Shown: positions 44,958 to 57,494 of the stretch, piece by piece
Layout: each line of letters opens with the position of its first letter
How positions within the stretch are numbered: position 1 is the first letter of the stretch
NCBI GenBank assembly: GCA_029582265.1
Contig: CM055819.1
Coordinates: 31,969,164-32,033,163, forward strand
Source: Zoroaster sp. YZ-2022
Lineage: Eukaryota > Echinodermata > Asteroidea > Forcipulatida > Zoroasteridae
Reading direction: 5' to 3'
Length of the DNA: 64,000 nt
Notes under the pieces: generated by a model
The model's input: the letters and a program-made list of their open reading frames with translations, nothing else
The model's database searches: none
What the model was told of the DNA's origin: nothing
Program-made: the position numbers and the translations under genes

Positions 44958-47532
44958 CTGTGATTATTTTAATGACAAGCTGCAAATTGTGTGAAGGGTG
45001 CCCTCAGGAGATAATGCACGGAGCGGATAGGGTTTTGACATGCTAATGTCAAACTCCGATCTCTCACTATCAGCGTTCCTTTCATAATGCTTAGTATTGG
45101 GTACCTACACTGTGTCAAATGTCTACCATCAAATATCCGGCCATATCTCAAGCTAGTAATATGCATGTCTACTTAAAGGAATCTTTGTGATTTGAATCTT
45201 TTACACTTGAGCAACGAATGGCCTCCAGAAACAGCTGCCAGTGAAGATGCCCATGGACATTAAAAGACTTGGGAGCAAGGTCCTTGCTTTGTGATTTTAC
45301 ACTTACATGCACGGTATGTCCCTGTGTTAGGGTACTTGAGGGGAAAAAATATTATGTGTACAAGGTTAGTCCTGTCAAAACAAATTTTCTATTTAGACAA
45401 TGGATGCACAGAACATGTACATTGTATACGTACAGGTAGGAGTACATACAGGTAGGATGATACGCAGCCCCTGTCTGTTTTCATAATAGCATGATTCACC
45501 AATGACGTCATAAAAACTGCTTCTTCCGTTACAACACACGTACAATTTATTTTTATTATTTTTTTCCCCCCAAAATAATGACCAAAATAAATCCAAGGAC
45601 ATCGATTCCACACTAGAAATGAATACAAACAATCCGAATACATGTTCACTATTTTCTCATTACCAACACAAAGAACTAAACTGAAACTTTCTCATGTCGG
45701 TTTTGATACATATCTCTTGATTCATATGAAGTATGGATCCATTTAAAGACATTTTATGCGTATTCTGGCTTTAAAATTTGAAACATGTTGTTCTGGACAT
45801 TGCTTAAAGTCTCCAAAAGCAATTCGTCTATTTTGTCGCTATTTTCAACATTTTTTTTTTTCAGACAACATTTCTCAACCGCATTCTATCCCAGGTACCT
45901 GAGGAGTAATAAAGACCAATCTCTAATTTTGAAACACTGAACTCTGATACAGGGACCTTCAATTTCTCCATCTCATATTACACATCATGACCCTCTACTT
46001 GAAAGAGGATCCGGGTCCATGCTTACCCAATCCATTTGCTCCTTAAGAATCGATGCTTAGACTAGACAACAATAATAACCTTTCAAAATAAGATGACTAT
46101 AATATCTTCAAAACAAGATGACTATGACGGACAGTGTCTAATCGCCCGTGTAAGTTTCTCATCGAAAGTTCCTGACATCTCATTTATTTTTGTTTCCACA
46201 CTGAGCGCACAACTATGACTGCAAAAACAAACTAGGAATGAATGATATTGACCCTCTGGTCCGAGCATCATCTATTTTTACATGATATTCTTACTTGTAG
46301 GAGTAAGGAGAACGGCTTGCTAATGCACGCTGATGGTACTAAGATGGGCCTCTGGATGAGAGTGGTGGTTGGAGCTAGCGCCATTGTCAAAATGACGTCG
46401 TCTCTCCAGAATCACTGCTGATACTCAGTACACACGCTTAAATGTCTTTGCTCCCATAAACATCAGTGTTTAGGGTACTGTCTCTCGATGAGCTCAGACT
46501 GATGCACGAAAGATCGGAGGCATCGGATCATCAGAGAAGTTGTGTTATTATGCACTGGTGATTTCCACGGCCTGCAAACCATTAAGAGCCCATTGAGATC
46601 TAGCCAAGATGCTAATGAGCACAGGCTTACAGTCCATTTGTGGTCGTTTCCGAGGCTGTCACACTGAGGTATGGTTGCTCTTAAGTACGGTGCATCACTG
46701 GGAAAACTCAATGGCTATGAGGACTGGCTATGAGAACTGTCACAGGGAGTGTTCGACAAGCCGAGGAGCTGAGACAACGTTCAACAGATGCAAATTGGGA
46801 GGACTTTGCTCAGGTACAACCCAAGACGAGCAAGTGATCAATAAAGGGTCGAAGACAAAAAATGCCTTGAGAGGACAAACATGAGGCGGGTTTTCGAAGA
46901 AGACAAGATGCATGGATCTTACATCTAAGTCACTGCTATTTCCTTAGCTATGAGAGCATCTCGATATCATGCTTGTATTAATTTTGTAATAACATTAACA
47001 ATCACTTGGGTCCAGGTAGGCTGTCGTCCAAATGGTTCATTCAACCTTGCAGGTTGCCAGTTCCCTCGGCTTATCAACGCTGCCGCACAAATACTGAGTA
47101 GCATATACATTCTGTTATGATTCATCCATGTTTAAATGGATCATAGCAGCTAGACTTGAATTAATCCGGTTACACCGTACACGGCCGGGTCCACCTTGCA
47201 AACTCAACCATACGCTAAAATCCCAGGCAACAATTCAACACAGTAATCGTCCCCGAATAATTATATTTATTTGAACTACTCGATGACAGTGAATCAGTAT
47301 ACTGTCAACTGAATATCAGAAATCAATATTCTGAGCCTATTTCTGTTAATTATTCAATGCAACAACATCTATACAATATGACAAGTTGTCAATGTATTAT
47401 ACAGGTGTTTTGGCTAGCAAGCCTGCATATTATTCACATATTGAGAGAATGCCAAAGTACAAAATGTATATTTCACACCTACATGTACATATTTATCAAT
47501 CGTCGTTAAAACCGTTCTACCGGTTCCTTTTT
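44958..47532. other. No gene; complex unique sequence
   Basis: 45603-45790 is the partner of the diverged repeat at 3757-3940. 46280-46960 has balanced composition, no repeat partner and no long frame; it looks like the kind of unique sequence in which conserved regulatory elements are found, but that is only inference. Confidence 0.4.
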
Positions 47533-47731
47533 TTAAAGGGACACCATCGTCACGATCAGAGCAGACTTTCAACAGGGCATGAAATCGGTGTCCTAGTTTA
47601 TGATGAGCACAGTGACTGGAAAGAACTGGCTCATTTATGCGGCAGCAACAGTAACATGACCTTATCATGTGGTGTATCATTGTCAGTCACTCGGCTAACC
47701 TAAAACTAGCTCTCTGATAGTGTCCCGTTAA
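47533..47731. mobile_element. TTAAAGGG-family foldback MITE
   Basis: From TTAAAGGGACACCATCGTC to AGTGTCCCGTTAA, TTAA at both ends. Arms keep CAGAGCAGACTTTCAACAGG on the left; the right arm is partly lost, giving 199 bp. The centre is in the opposite orientation to the 29.6-kb copy. Confidence 0.85.
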
Positions 47732-48445
47732 GGATTAAATACCTGGTCAATGTTTCCAAGACAACAAAACTTTAGTCCCAAGTATACGAAAAAACTGCTC
47801 TAAATTTAGACTGTATTTGTCCGACCTCACAAATAGGTTACGGCAGGGAAAAAGGAGATGAGATCTAGTTTCAATCGAGTACACTTCCTTCTTTAATTCT
47901 AAGTCTTTAATACCCTACTTTGAAGAGAAGGTACAACATTGGTAATTTGACAGGCTTGTTCTTTTTAACTCTCCAGTTATCAAGAAATGTACCATCAAGT
48001 TAACCTGTGCAAGTTTCAGCACAACAGGGGCTCAGGTTTTTTGTGGAAAGAAACATTTTAAACATTATATTTTCACATTACACTTTTAATCATCATTTGT
48101 ACATTGTACGTTCAACTGTAATTTATACATGCATTTTAATAATAGCATTCATACATGCTGGTACAACATTCGAACGTCTACATACATATAAATGTGTACA
48201 TTTACAAAAGGTATACATATAAGCAAATAGATCATTGTCTGTCAATCTGCTGATGGAGTTTGAATTAATCAAAATGAAACACAAAAGAACATTTTCCTCA
48301 ACCCTACCTAGCCTACAACCCCCCCCCCCTTGCATTAGAGAGAGAATGTTTACACCATTAGAAATAACCTGAAAAGAAACTGTGGCAATTATTATGTAAA
48401 AGATTTTCAGATACCCAACTCCCTGAGAAAATATTGATTTTTTTT
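47732..48445. other. No gene; lone minisatellite-like word
   Basis: GAAGGTACAACATTGGTAAT at about 47930 is a solitary relative of the 81-bp unit, followed at 48007 by TGTGCAAGTTTCAGCAC. The pair suggests an older dispersed element from which the 44-kb array grew. Confidence 0.45.
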
Positions 48446-48555
48446 TTAACCCTAACCTCCTAGGTATTCTGGCTAGGAACCTTCCTGAATCCTCCAAAAT
48501 CCATCAGTGCACTTCTGGAAACATGCCCTTATCTTCAAAATGCACCATGCATTAA
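48446..48555. mobile_element. Half copy of the 39.2-kb TTAA MITE
   Basis: TTAACCCTAACCTCCTAGG, then TTCTGGCTAGGAACCTTCC and AACATGCCCTTATC to CACCATGCATTAA. It is the reverse complement of the right 105 bp of 39201-39479. It ends at ATTAA, not at the other terminus, so it is truncated or a shorter derivative. Confidence 0.85.
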
Positions 48556-49004
48556 AAAAATTGTTGTATCTTCTTCTTTTCACGTAAATATTTACTCCCA
48601 ACAAGAGCATGTACGAGAGGAAGTGTACCTGTATGTATAATAAATAAAAGAAATTGGGCCAGTTGTGGTACAGTGTATATATCTAGCTCCCTCTTGTGGT
48701 CAATGGGTGCCAATGTTTCTAACAGCTGTGGGCCATATGGAGGCAATTTTCTTTTGTCTGGCCTGATATCCATGTTTTTTTAAAAATTATTCTGTGAAAA
48801 ACGTATTTGGTACTATATCATACCCTGGGTTCTTAGAAGAACAAACATTATTAATGACATGTCATATATTCAAACAATGAGGATTTTTTTTCATAAAATG
48901 TATTTTGTTATCAATGTGTACAACTGAGTGAAATAAAAAAATAAAAGGAATTTAAAGGGAAGATATAACATTGTATTAATAAACAGGATCCTACAAAATC
49001 AGTA
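48556..49004. other. No gene seen
   Basis: AT-rich. TTTAAAGGGAAGATATAACATTG at about 48952 resembles the left end of the element class discussed at 60.44 kb. Confidence 0.4.
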
Positions 49005-49414
49005 TTAGGCCCAAAAAAGTCTCCGGTTTCTGGTCATTGGTCGGCTTCAATTTTTTATATATTTTTTTTTTTTAAATCTTTTTTTAAATCTTTTTATTTA
49101 TTTATTTTTTGCCAACAGGGAAATACATGATACATGTACATGTATACGCGGGGACCAAATTTTCCATATACAAAGTATGGTGGCTAAGAGAGGCCTCACA
49201 AATCGGGCAAACGTTCATACCCTTATGTGAAAGTCATTTAAAACACAGCATGGCAGAATTCCAATCGATCCAGCAATTTTGGCTCCGCTGCAATTGAACA
49301 ATTGAAAAAAAAACTGAAAATTTTAAATGCCGATGTGCGGGTCTGAGGCGACATGCGCGGAGACCAAAAAGCTGAGACTTTTTTTTTTTTTTTTTTGGGG
49401 GGGGGGGGGGGCCG
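49005..49414 (-). mobile_element. MITE of the GTCTCCGGTTT family, copy 3
   Basis: Starts TTAGGCCCAAAAAAGTCTCC with GGTTTCTGGTCATTGGTCGG. It carries the interior in reverse (AAATCGGGCAAACGTTCATACC, GGCAGAATTCCAATCGATCC). At the far end the usual CTTTTTGGGGCC has grown to a T-run of about 18 followed by a G-run of about 16. Confidence 0.85.
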
Positions 49415-50453
49415 AAGGGAAATGTTTTAAATTTTCGAAATTTTGTTGGCTCAATATAAAACAAGCACACTGTCATTTTTAATTTACTATTAAACACATG
49501 TCAATATCTTGTGAATTAAGACTTTCATGGAGTGGAATTCTTTTCTATAGATGTTTCAGGGACTGAAACCCAATGTTACACCCCCCTCCCCCCCCCCCCC
49601 TCTACAAATGCCATTAGTTATAAACATTGGGCCATGAGCTTCCAGTACATACCAGTTACTTATTCATGGCATTCAAATAAGAGTTATATTCTAACGGTGT
49701 CTGTCAAACACTGAACGCAAACACTGACATGTGGCATTTCAGCGCCAACTGCGCCAGTGTACACACATCACAACAAATGTGGCTGGCAATGGAGCGAGAA
49801 GGTTGCCAGGCAATAACACGCAAAAAAAGGACAATGAAAGTGTTTTTTTCGTACTCTCCGGTTCGTAATTAATGGATGTAAACATGTTAGTCTGGACCCT
49901 CATGGCACGGGGAAAGAGGACCCAGTCAGGGATTGTGTCCATAAAACTGGGTGTTCCTGGATGAGTGCTATCTTGTATAATGTCCTTAATGAGGCGTTAT
50001 AGTACATCAGTGTTGGAATTATTACTGAAAAAATATTGTTAACAATAAATACGGCAATGAAAATGCATTAGTGTAGTTAATATTTGATAAGTAATGTCTT
50101 GTAACCGTGACAAATTCAATATGATATTGAGAAACAACACTTACAGTTTGCATTAGTAAATTTAAACTCGACTCCACAATTTGTTTTGTCTTTTTAATTT
50201 ATTTTTAATTTTTAAAGAGAATTCAAAGAAGAGACAAACTCCCTTGTCTGTGATCAATGTAAAACCTTTGACAGGTAATTCATGATGAACTGGTGTAAAA
50301 TTTGATCCTTTTTTTTTTTCAACAGATAAAAATAATATTTCTTAAGTAGGCCATGGCTATTTGATAAAATACATACATATGAATGTATGCAAGCCGCAAA
50401 ATACATATGTGTACATGCATCCACTTTATTTAATATAACCATTTCCCTAAATG
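49415..50453. other. No gene seen
   Basis: A C-run near 49588. No repeat partner or supported frame. Confidence 0.4.
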
Positions 50454-50899
50454 TTAAAATCACATAATAATGTTTCATAGTGGTACAGTACTTGATTGAA
50501 CCTGAACTATCAGACGAGGTTCATTTTGAAATAATTGATTTATCATGCTGGTTTCGTAAGTACAGTGTACATTTACATGTAACTCCTACTATTGCTGCAC
50601 TTTAGTGGCAAGTTGCTGTAGAGGTCAAAATCAGTCAACTGCCTGTTTTGACTGTTGACCCAAATGTGCACACAGGGGCATTTTTGACTGGTTTTTACTG
50701 TCATTTTGACCACCCTGAGCAATACCAGACAATGCTTTTACCAGTCAAAAAACGGTCGACTCATTTTGACCTGTAAATGTACTTACTACGCGTAAGGTTT
50801 GACAGTGTTTGACGTTTAAGTGCACTAGATATACATGTACCTTGGCAAGTATATCAACATTTTGACTGATTTTGACCCTTGTAATAGTAGGAGGGTTAA
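50454..50899. mobile_element. TTAA MITE family A, long form
   Basis: The family-A body (CTCCTACTATTGCTGCAC to GTAGGAGGGTTAA) is preceded by about 130 bp starting TTAAAATCACATAATAATG. That extension is near-identical to 26801-26935. TTAA stands at both outer edges, so the long form may move as a unit although its left end lacks the CCC terminus. Confidence 0.82.
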
Positions 50900-51262
50900 A
50901 CAGTTCACTCATACATGTCATATCGCCTGCTCATCTAGTTTATTTCTTCAAACTTCAGGGGGAAAAAATATAGATGCCAAAAATAATGCAAGGCCATAGG
51001 CAATTAAACTCACATGTTATGTGTATATTTATTTGTATTTTCCATTAGAATGAAAGCTAACATGTACTTGGATTGTTCAAAGTAGATGGCAAAATACCAA
51101 TGAGATCTTGGATGCATATTTCATAATAAACTCAAGGCCATAGTTATGTGTAATAAGTAATGCATACACTGCGTTACATGGACTCATCTGCTGAGAACTG
51201 AATAACATCCCAGGGATAAAACATGCATTAATGATGTACGTGTATTATCATCCTTACTTTCA
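50900..51262. other. No gene seen
   Basis: AT-rich spacer without features. Confidence 0.4.
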
Positions 51263-51656
51263 TTAACCCTGACCCTCCCAAATCTTCCAAAATCCTCTTT
51301 GCTAAAGTGAAGGATTTTGAAGGATTGAGATTACATGCTACATGCTCTTTGCTTAAAGTGAAGGATTTTGGAGGATTTTGGAGGATTGAGGTTATTAGGC
51401 ATACTTGCCTTTCCATGGTACATGTACATCCATGTTTGTTGTAGTGATTGCAAGGTCAGTGCTTGGGTCAGTGGACACTGTTTATTGCTCCATGCATGCA
51501 GGGAGGGTCCCTGGCCATGCACATGTATCAAAGATTAGAAACACATGTGTGCATACATGTCATGTGCTTGCTTTACTACTGAAGGATTTTGGAGGATTCA
51601 GGTTATGTGTAAGCATGGAGGAAGGAAAACAGAAGCAAATGGGCCAAGGGAGTTAA
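51263..51656 (+). mobile_element. Minisatellite-type TTAA MITE with a single unit, copy C
   Basis: TTAACCCTGACCCTCCC, the same boxes and GTTGTAGTGATTGCAAGG core as copies A and B, then a single AGGATTCAGGTTATGTGTAA interrupted by about 20 bp (GGAGGAAGGAAAACAGAAG), then CAAATGGGCCAAGGGAGTTAA. It shows the state before, or without, 44-bp amplification. The right end is a few bases short of the usual GTTAGGGTTAA. Confidence 0.88.
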
Positions 51657-51799
51657 TGAGAAATTCCCAATGCTATCTTAAATACCACTATAAAAATTCC
51701 TGGCAGCTAATTGAGAAGCTGTGCACAGTTATATGCATCTTGTGATCGTATCTTCAGTAGTAAAGGGAAGGTACATTGGTATGGCCACAAAAATTTGTT

Positions 51800-52031
51800 C
51801 TTTTTTGTTGTTGCTATGAAACGATGTCCAATTGCAGCCAAAATTGCTGGATCGATTGGAATTCTGCTGTGCTGTGCTTTAAATGACTTTTTCACATAGG
51901 GGTGTGAACGTTTGCCTGATTTGTGAGGCCTCTCTTAGCCACCATACTTTGTATATGGGAAATTTGGTCCCTGCATATACAATGTATCAAGTATTTCCCT
52001 GTTGGCCAAAAAAAAGATGGCCGAGGGGAAA

Positions 52032-52063
<32 letters not shown>

Positions 52064-52872
52064 AAAAAAATGCATCACTGCACCAATTTTAATAATAATA
52101 ATAATAATAAAGATTTGTAGCGCGCACGTATCCACCCTGCTGGGCGCTCAAGGCACGGAAACAAAGAAAATGAATATAAACAGAAAATGAAAACATGAAT
52201 ACAAACAATATACAACATTTGATAGTATAGAAAAAAGAAAAAAAATATGTACCGAGATACATGTACCTACAATGCAATTACAAATATACATTATCTTTGA
52301 AGAATTGTGACATAAGATGAGTTTTAAGCAGCGACTTAAATCTATTTATACTGTGACAAGATTTGAGTTTAATTGGAAGATGATTCCAGAGTCTCGGAGC
52401 CGCGACAGAAAAAGACCTATCACCCCAGTTCCGTTTTGAAGTTGGTTCCTTTAGGAGTGACATGTTGCTGGAGTGCAAATTGCGTGATGGAGTGTAGACT
52501 TTAAGCAGTTCAGAAATATAAATTGGAGCAATGTTATTAAAAGATTTGTGAACAATTAGCATAAGTTTAAAAACAATTCTCTGTGAAACAGGAAGCCAGT
52601 GCAGTTCTTTCAAGATTGGCGTGATATGGCATGACTTTCTGGACAAAGTCACAACACAAGCTGCTGTGTTTTGTATGTCCTGAAGACGCGATATTTGATT
52701 CTTCGGGAGACCGTAGAGGAGGGCATTCCCGTTATCGATCCGTGATGTGACAAACGCATGTATAATTTGTTCAGCAGCACTTTTATTCAAATATTTCCTT
52801 ATTCGGAAATTTTGAAGCCGACCGATGACCAGAAACCGGAGACTTTTGTTTTGTTTTGGCCTATTAGGTAAA
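51800..52872 (+). mobile_element. MITE of the GTCTCCGGTTT family, copy 4, split by a LINE
   Basis: Left part to 52090 (AATTGCAGCCAAAATTGCTGG, AACGTTTGCCTGATTTGTG, then CTGCACCAATTTT) and right part from 52808 (AATTTTGAAGCCGACCGATG, CCAGAAACCGGAGACTTTTG, GGCCTATTA). Joined, they restore family order. AATTTT is present on both sides of the insert. Confidence 0.88.
52091..52807 (-). pseudogene. 5'-truncated L2/CR1-group LINE
   Basis: Minus-strand frame of about 176 residues in the insert: RIRKYLNKSAAEQIIHAF, then ALLYGLPKNQISRLQDIQN, LKELHWLPVSQRIVFKLML and NWGDRSFSVAAPRLWNHLP with KSLLKTHL near the stop at 52278. This is the region after the RT palm (thumb and C-terminal part) of L2/CR1-type LINEs; the palm with its YADD-type motif is absent. 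The 3' UTR has GTGCCTTGAGCGCCC and GTGGATACGTGCGCGC and ends in (ATT)n. The first 28 codons of the longer frame belong to the host MITE. Confidence 0.93.
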
Positions 52873-53173
52873 AGTGACAGCACCTCAGACATCCTTATTT
52901 CTACGGAAAATTAATACCATCGTCAACTTTAAACCAATTTGTTATTTTTGAATGTTGCATTATCTTTGCAAATGGCTATGTATGCTATCAATTGTCTGTT
53001 ACCTTTTCCGATTCAGGTTCATGATAAGAAATAAATACACTGTAACAGGAAACTGTACAGAGAAAGTACAAAACCGATTCTTATCATTCTGAAGTGGATT
53101 TTGTTTACAAGTACTGACTTAGTGTAAAACAATTCTAAAACAATAGATGTTTGATACCATTGTTAACTTTACG
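52873..53173. other. Dispersed repeat segment
   Basis: Starting at about 52866, AAGTGACAGCACCTCAGAC, ATTAATACCATC and TTAAACCAA match 61069-61150 in order. No gene. Confidence 0.5.
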
Positions 53174-53396
53174 TTAGAGGGACGGTATCGTCACGATCAG
53201 AGCAGACTTTCGACAGGGCATGGAATCGGTGTCCTAGTTTAAGAAGAACACAGTGACTGAAATTTACTGGCTCATTTATGCAGCAGCAACGGTCATATGT
53301 CCTTACCTAAGTGGTACTATTTTCAGTCACTGAGTGAACCTAAAACTAGCACTCCGATTCCATGCCCTGTTGATCATGACGATATTGTCCCTTTAA
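53174..53396. mobile_element. TTAAAGGG-family foldback MITE
   Basis: From TTAGAGGGACGGTATCGTCACG to GACGATATTGTCCCTTTAA. Arms retain CAGAGCAGACTTTCGACAGG and GATTCCATGCCCTGTTG. Orientation as the 47.5-kb copy. Confidence 0.88.
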
Positions 53397-54938
53397 GTGG
53401 AAACAATTTTCATTTTTTATTTTTTTTTTTTTAATACCAATGATGTACCTTCTCATGAAGTTGAAACTCAAGGGACCAATGAAAATGGTCACATAATAGA
53501 GGTGGCCACATTAGTAAGGTGGACACAATGTCAAGTTATGACATTTATTAAAACCATCAACGGGTTCCCACACACTAACGAGGCTGGTATTCACTTTGCT
53601 TATACTGTGACCACAATAGCAGAATCATCAGTACTACACCACAGACAAATGCACACATGTGTGCCCTATGTGGGATGGTTCCAATTTTTAATTAAATCCT
53701 AGTTATTAGCAATTTCAGACCGATAAACAAACGATGAGACGTGAAGAAAATGCATTTGAGCATGTGATAATACATGTATTAATTAAATCTACGAAATGCA
53801 TTGTTCCAGTGTTTATTTATACCAAGGACTTTTTTTTTCTGTCTTGATGATCGTTATTCTTGCATAATTTAATAACATCTATCAAGGTTTCTCCATAAAA
53901 CAAAACAAAATATGTAATACGCATACATGTACATGTACATGTACATGTATATTATAAATCCTTCCTCAATTATGTATACATGTAGTTTTACTCCTAAATC
54001 AACATAGAAATTGTTTCTCATCTCAAACTCTGCAGCTGAATCATCTAAAACAATTTTTTTTTTAAATCTGGACTTGCAAATGACTGCAGACTGTCTGCCA
54101 ACATAATGAAGGTCAGTAGTTAAATAGAACCAGTTCCATAATCAAAACAAGATCAGAATCTCTACCAGACTTTCACCTAAATAACAATAAGTTTGGATTG
54201 AAAAAAAATGTACAGCACTACGGCTCCGAGGATTTCCCATTCTTGTTTTCAAACCAGTTTCCTTTCAATCAAACCGGGGCTGACGATTCGTGTGACTCCA
54301 TCTTACTATCGCCCTTTTCAGTGTGATCGTCATCATGAGCGTGCTGTCATTAAAGTTGGTCTTGAAAAATAGGGTGATTTGGTACCAGATGACCTCGGCC
54401 TGAGTGTCCTCACGTTTGAGAGACAGGATAGAGAGGAAGAGGGCCTAAGATTGAGCCACCTGCCTCAGGTGTTAGTCGCCTTGAGCTGACCTAAATGGCA
54501 GCATGCAACCGGCCAACAGACCGACCGCCAACCGCGCTATACAAGATGAAAAGCAGATTAATTCGCGGAAAGAGACAATATTTGTTCAGTAAGAGAACCC
54601 TTCTGCCATGGTCAGAATTTACACAAAAGGAAGCAGAGGATTGGCATTATGGGTAAATATAAATAGCTCTACAAACACAACGCACATGCATTATTATGAT
54701 AAACTATTGTTTGTGACAGTGGAGATGAGAAGATGTACACGTAGCTTGATATTTTGTATTTTATGTTAAGTAATATGGTTATTTGAATTGAAGTTGATGT
54801 AGATATATAATGGGTGAATGGCTTTAATATTGTTTACCTATGAACTTTTGGTAACAGATTATTTTGTCCATATACAAATGTTCAGCTCAATTAATAATAA
54901 TAATACAAATACTATTCTTATAGAGTGCATTTCAGTCT
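53397..54938. other. No gene; unique complex block near 54.2-54.6 kb
   Basis: CATGTACATGTACATGTACA repeats lie at about 53925-53950. 54220-54600 has balanced composition and no repeat partner, and carries no long frame. Function unknown. Confidence 0.4.
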
Positions 54939-55258
54939 TGTAGTCAAGTATGTCTTCAAGTGTACGAGTACAGAAATTTGTACTCGAGCATGAGTATGAG
55001 TACAAGTACGAGTACTCATAAACTCTAGTCAAGTACATGTACATGTATGTACTATGTAGTCGAGTATGGCTTCAAGAGTATGAGTACAGAAATTTGTACG
55101 AGTATGAATATGAGTACTCATAAACTCTATACATAGTAGTTGAGTACTTTTTCATGAGTAAGAGTATGAGTACAGAAAAATGTACGAGTATGAGTATTCA
55201 TAAACTCTATACATAGTTGTAGCCGAGTTCTTTTTCAGGAGTATGAGTACAACTCTGG
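54939..55258. repeat. GAGTATGAGTAC-rich repeat, about 4 units
   Basis: Phrases GTAGTCAAGTATGTCTTCAA (54939), GTAGTCGAGTATGGCTTCAA (55056), GTAGTTGAGTAC (55137) and GTAGCCGAGTTC (55218) mark units of 81-117 bp, each with GAGTACTCATAAACTCTA or similar. The reverse counterpart is at 17750-17905. Confidence 0.8.
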
Positions 55259-55604
55259 TGTGTTAGGCATAATGTCCCGATGATGCGCATTACATTATTA
55301 CCCCTGGTCAACGGGCCAATATTATTCCTGTAATCTTTCTCAGCTCCCTGACAATAACAACTTGATCGTATCCAAAAGGATGTTTGCTCCACTGAGAAAA
55401 GTTCATTTGCAACTGATCAACGTTGAATTAGTCATGGGAAATTGGATCTGCCCTCAAATTCTAACTTTAGAAATGATGATGATATAAGGATGTTTAAGGC
55501 CATGATGATGTACATGTACTGAGCCATAAATGCGCTAGAATTTGTTATGATTTCTGTGCTATCATGAAAAAAACCTTGAATTTATTTTATTTGAAGGGAT
55601 TTTC
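55259..55604. other. No gene seen
   Basis: Unique AT-rich spacer. Confidence 0.4.
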
Positions 55605-56019
55605 TTAACCCATTGCGTACGGTATTATTTATACCGAGAGTGAAGGTGGTTGCGGCCGACCACAGAACGTCTGTGGGGCCGTGGAGCGCCGGGTCAAACC
55701 CGGCCGTGGACATGTGCACAACTCTGCTGTTCAGCCAAGCATATAGACCGAACAATAAGCGGGCAAGCTAAGCCGGGCATACCCTATTCATCGTACGTGA
55801 AGTCCCCACAGAAAGCTCATGAAAAGGCTGTATTCAGAATGCTCTCAAAAGCCCAATCTATTATATAACACTCCACTTCAAGAACAATTATTATGGTCCA
55901 CCAAACTACCAGCCTTCTTGAAGATTTCTATTCAAGGCGAATTCTCAGCAAATACAGCTGGAAAATCAATTAATTCACCGGTCGCGGCTATAGCCGTCAA
56001 CCGTACGCATAGGGGTTAA
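55605..56019 (+). mobile_element. TTAA MITE, CCC-GTACGC family, copy 2
   Basis: From TTAACCCATTGCGTACGGT to ACCGTACGCATAGGGGTTAA, with exact TTAA on both sides, 415 bp. It matches 41207-41632 in reverse. The left side holds CGGTATTATTTATACCG, a perfect short palindrome next to the terminus. Confidence 0.93.
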
Positions 56020-56737
56020 AACAAAAAATATCTCAACTTTTTGCTGAATGGTTTGTAGATACAAACTTGAAGCGAGCTGTAAGTCACGTAAAAGACCCCC
56101 CCCCATGCATGGAGACTATAATTTTTGGCAAATGAATCATAAAGTACAAGTACCTTCAAAGTGTAATTGAGATGGGAATGGGTCAGAGATGTTATTTTGA
56201 AACAAATCTTAGGTATCTCAGGGTTGCTGCAGAGCCTTCAACGGGGGAACTTCTGAATCACAATCTACTGTGAGTACGCCCTCAAGTGTCAGCAGAGGGA
56301 CTTTACTCATTTAAATATCGACTTCCGTCCATCACTAAATCTTCAAATTGCTTTGGGAAGAAAAGGAACAAACACTGTGACTATCTCTGCTGTATTGTAA
56401 TTTCCCGGGCAAACAAAATATCTTGTCCCATTTCTCGTGGTCCCTGGACACTGATGGCAAGAGAGAACCAACGGTGTTGTCGTAATAACTTGCAATCTCA
56501 TAATCTTCCTCGCAACAAACCAGGGAAATCTTTAAGAAAAATTGAGACTGCCTATGGAGAGAGGTAAATACACCTGCCTATCTAAGGGAGTTGATGTTAG
56601 GGACAAATAGCCCAATCACGATGATTGTAAGATTTGCTCTGCAAGGGTGGGGGGGGGGGGGGATCAAAACCTTTCTATATTGGATGAAACGGTTCAACAG
56701 TTCCATATTTTAACACCAACCCACCCCAAACCTAATA
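56020..56737. other. No gene; unique sequence
   Basis: 56200-56580 is balanced in composition, without repeat partner. C- and G-runs lie at 56096 and 56648. Confidence 0.4.
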
Positions 56738-56996
56738 TTAGGCCAAAAAAAAAAAAGTCTCTGTCCAATTGCAGCCAAAATTGCTGGATCGATTGGAATT
56801 CTGCCGCGCTGTGTTTTAAATGACTTTTCCACACAGGGGTATGAATGTTTGTCTGATTTGTGAGGCCTTTCTTAGCCACCATACATTGTGTATGGGAAAT
56901 TTGGTCTGGTTCCAATATCCGTGTACATATGTATCACTTTAAACAAAATTTAAAAAAGATAACCGACCTAGAACCAGAAACCAAATTTTATTTATT
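56738..56996 (+). mobile_element. MITE of the GTCTCCGGTTT family, copy 5
   Basis: TTAGGCC plus an A-run and GTCTC, then directly TGTCCAATTGCAGCC, so about 90 bp of the usual left part is deleted. The right end AGAACCAGAAACCAAATTTT has decayed. Confidence 0.8.
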
Positions 56997-57231
56997 TTTT
57001 TTGCCTTTGTGCTGAATGCCCCTTTAATGCACCCCATCATTTGAATGACAGAATTAGAGCTGACTTTATCTTATTATCACAGGAATAAGATAAACTAAAC
57101 TAGGTTAAATAATTTAACCTAAGGCCTAAGCCGGTCTTCTGCATTATACATTTGTGGAAGGAAGCACGGCTCTGGCCCAGAAATTTCTTCCCAAATCCTT
57201 TTTTAGAGATGTTGTGAATAAACTACACTAC

Positions 57232-57494
57232 TTAACCAGTTCGCACCGGGAATAAAAAAGTTTTTCCGAACCCTGTGGCGGGTTTATTTTTACCGCACAA
57301 ACACGACCAATGGTGCTCACCAGAGCGTGACTGGGGAGACCGCGTCTTCCACCGTATGCTTATGGCTCGTTGTCACGTCGACTGGGAATCTATACAAATA
57401 TTCCCGAGAATCCTGTGGCGTGTTTAGACGCTCTCCAATCCGCTGTCCAAAAAAGAATTGCGTGTATACACGGCCTCCGACGTGAACTGGTTAA
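57232..57494. mobile_element. TTAA MITE, CCAGTTCGC family, copy 2
   Basis: TTAACCAGTTCGCACCGGG to CGACGTGAACTGGTTAA. Same body as 31148-31398 with about 10-15 percent difference. Exact TTAA both sides. Confidence 0.92.

Noticed and set aside
52808..52892. N-terminus of the LINE protein frame
   Set aside because: These codons come from the host MITE; the peptide SLRFLVIGRLQN also appears in the unrelated frame at 6796-7176.
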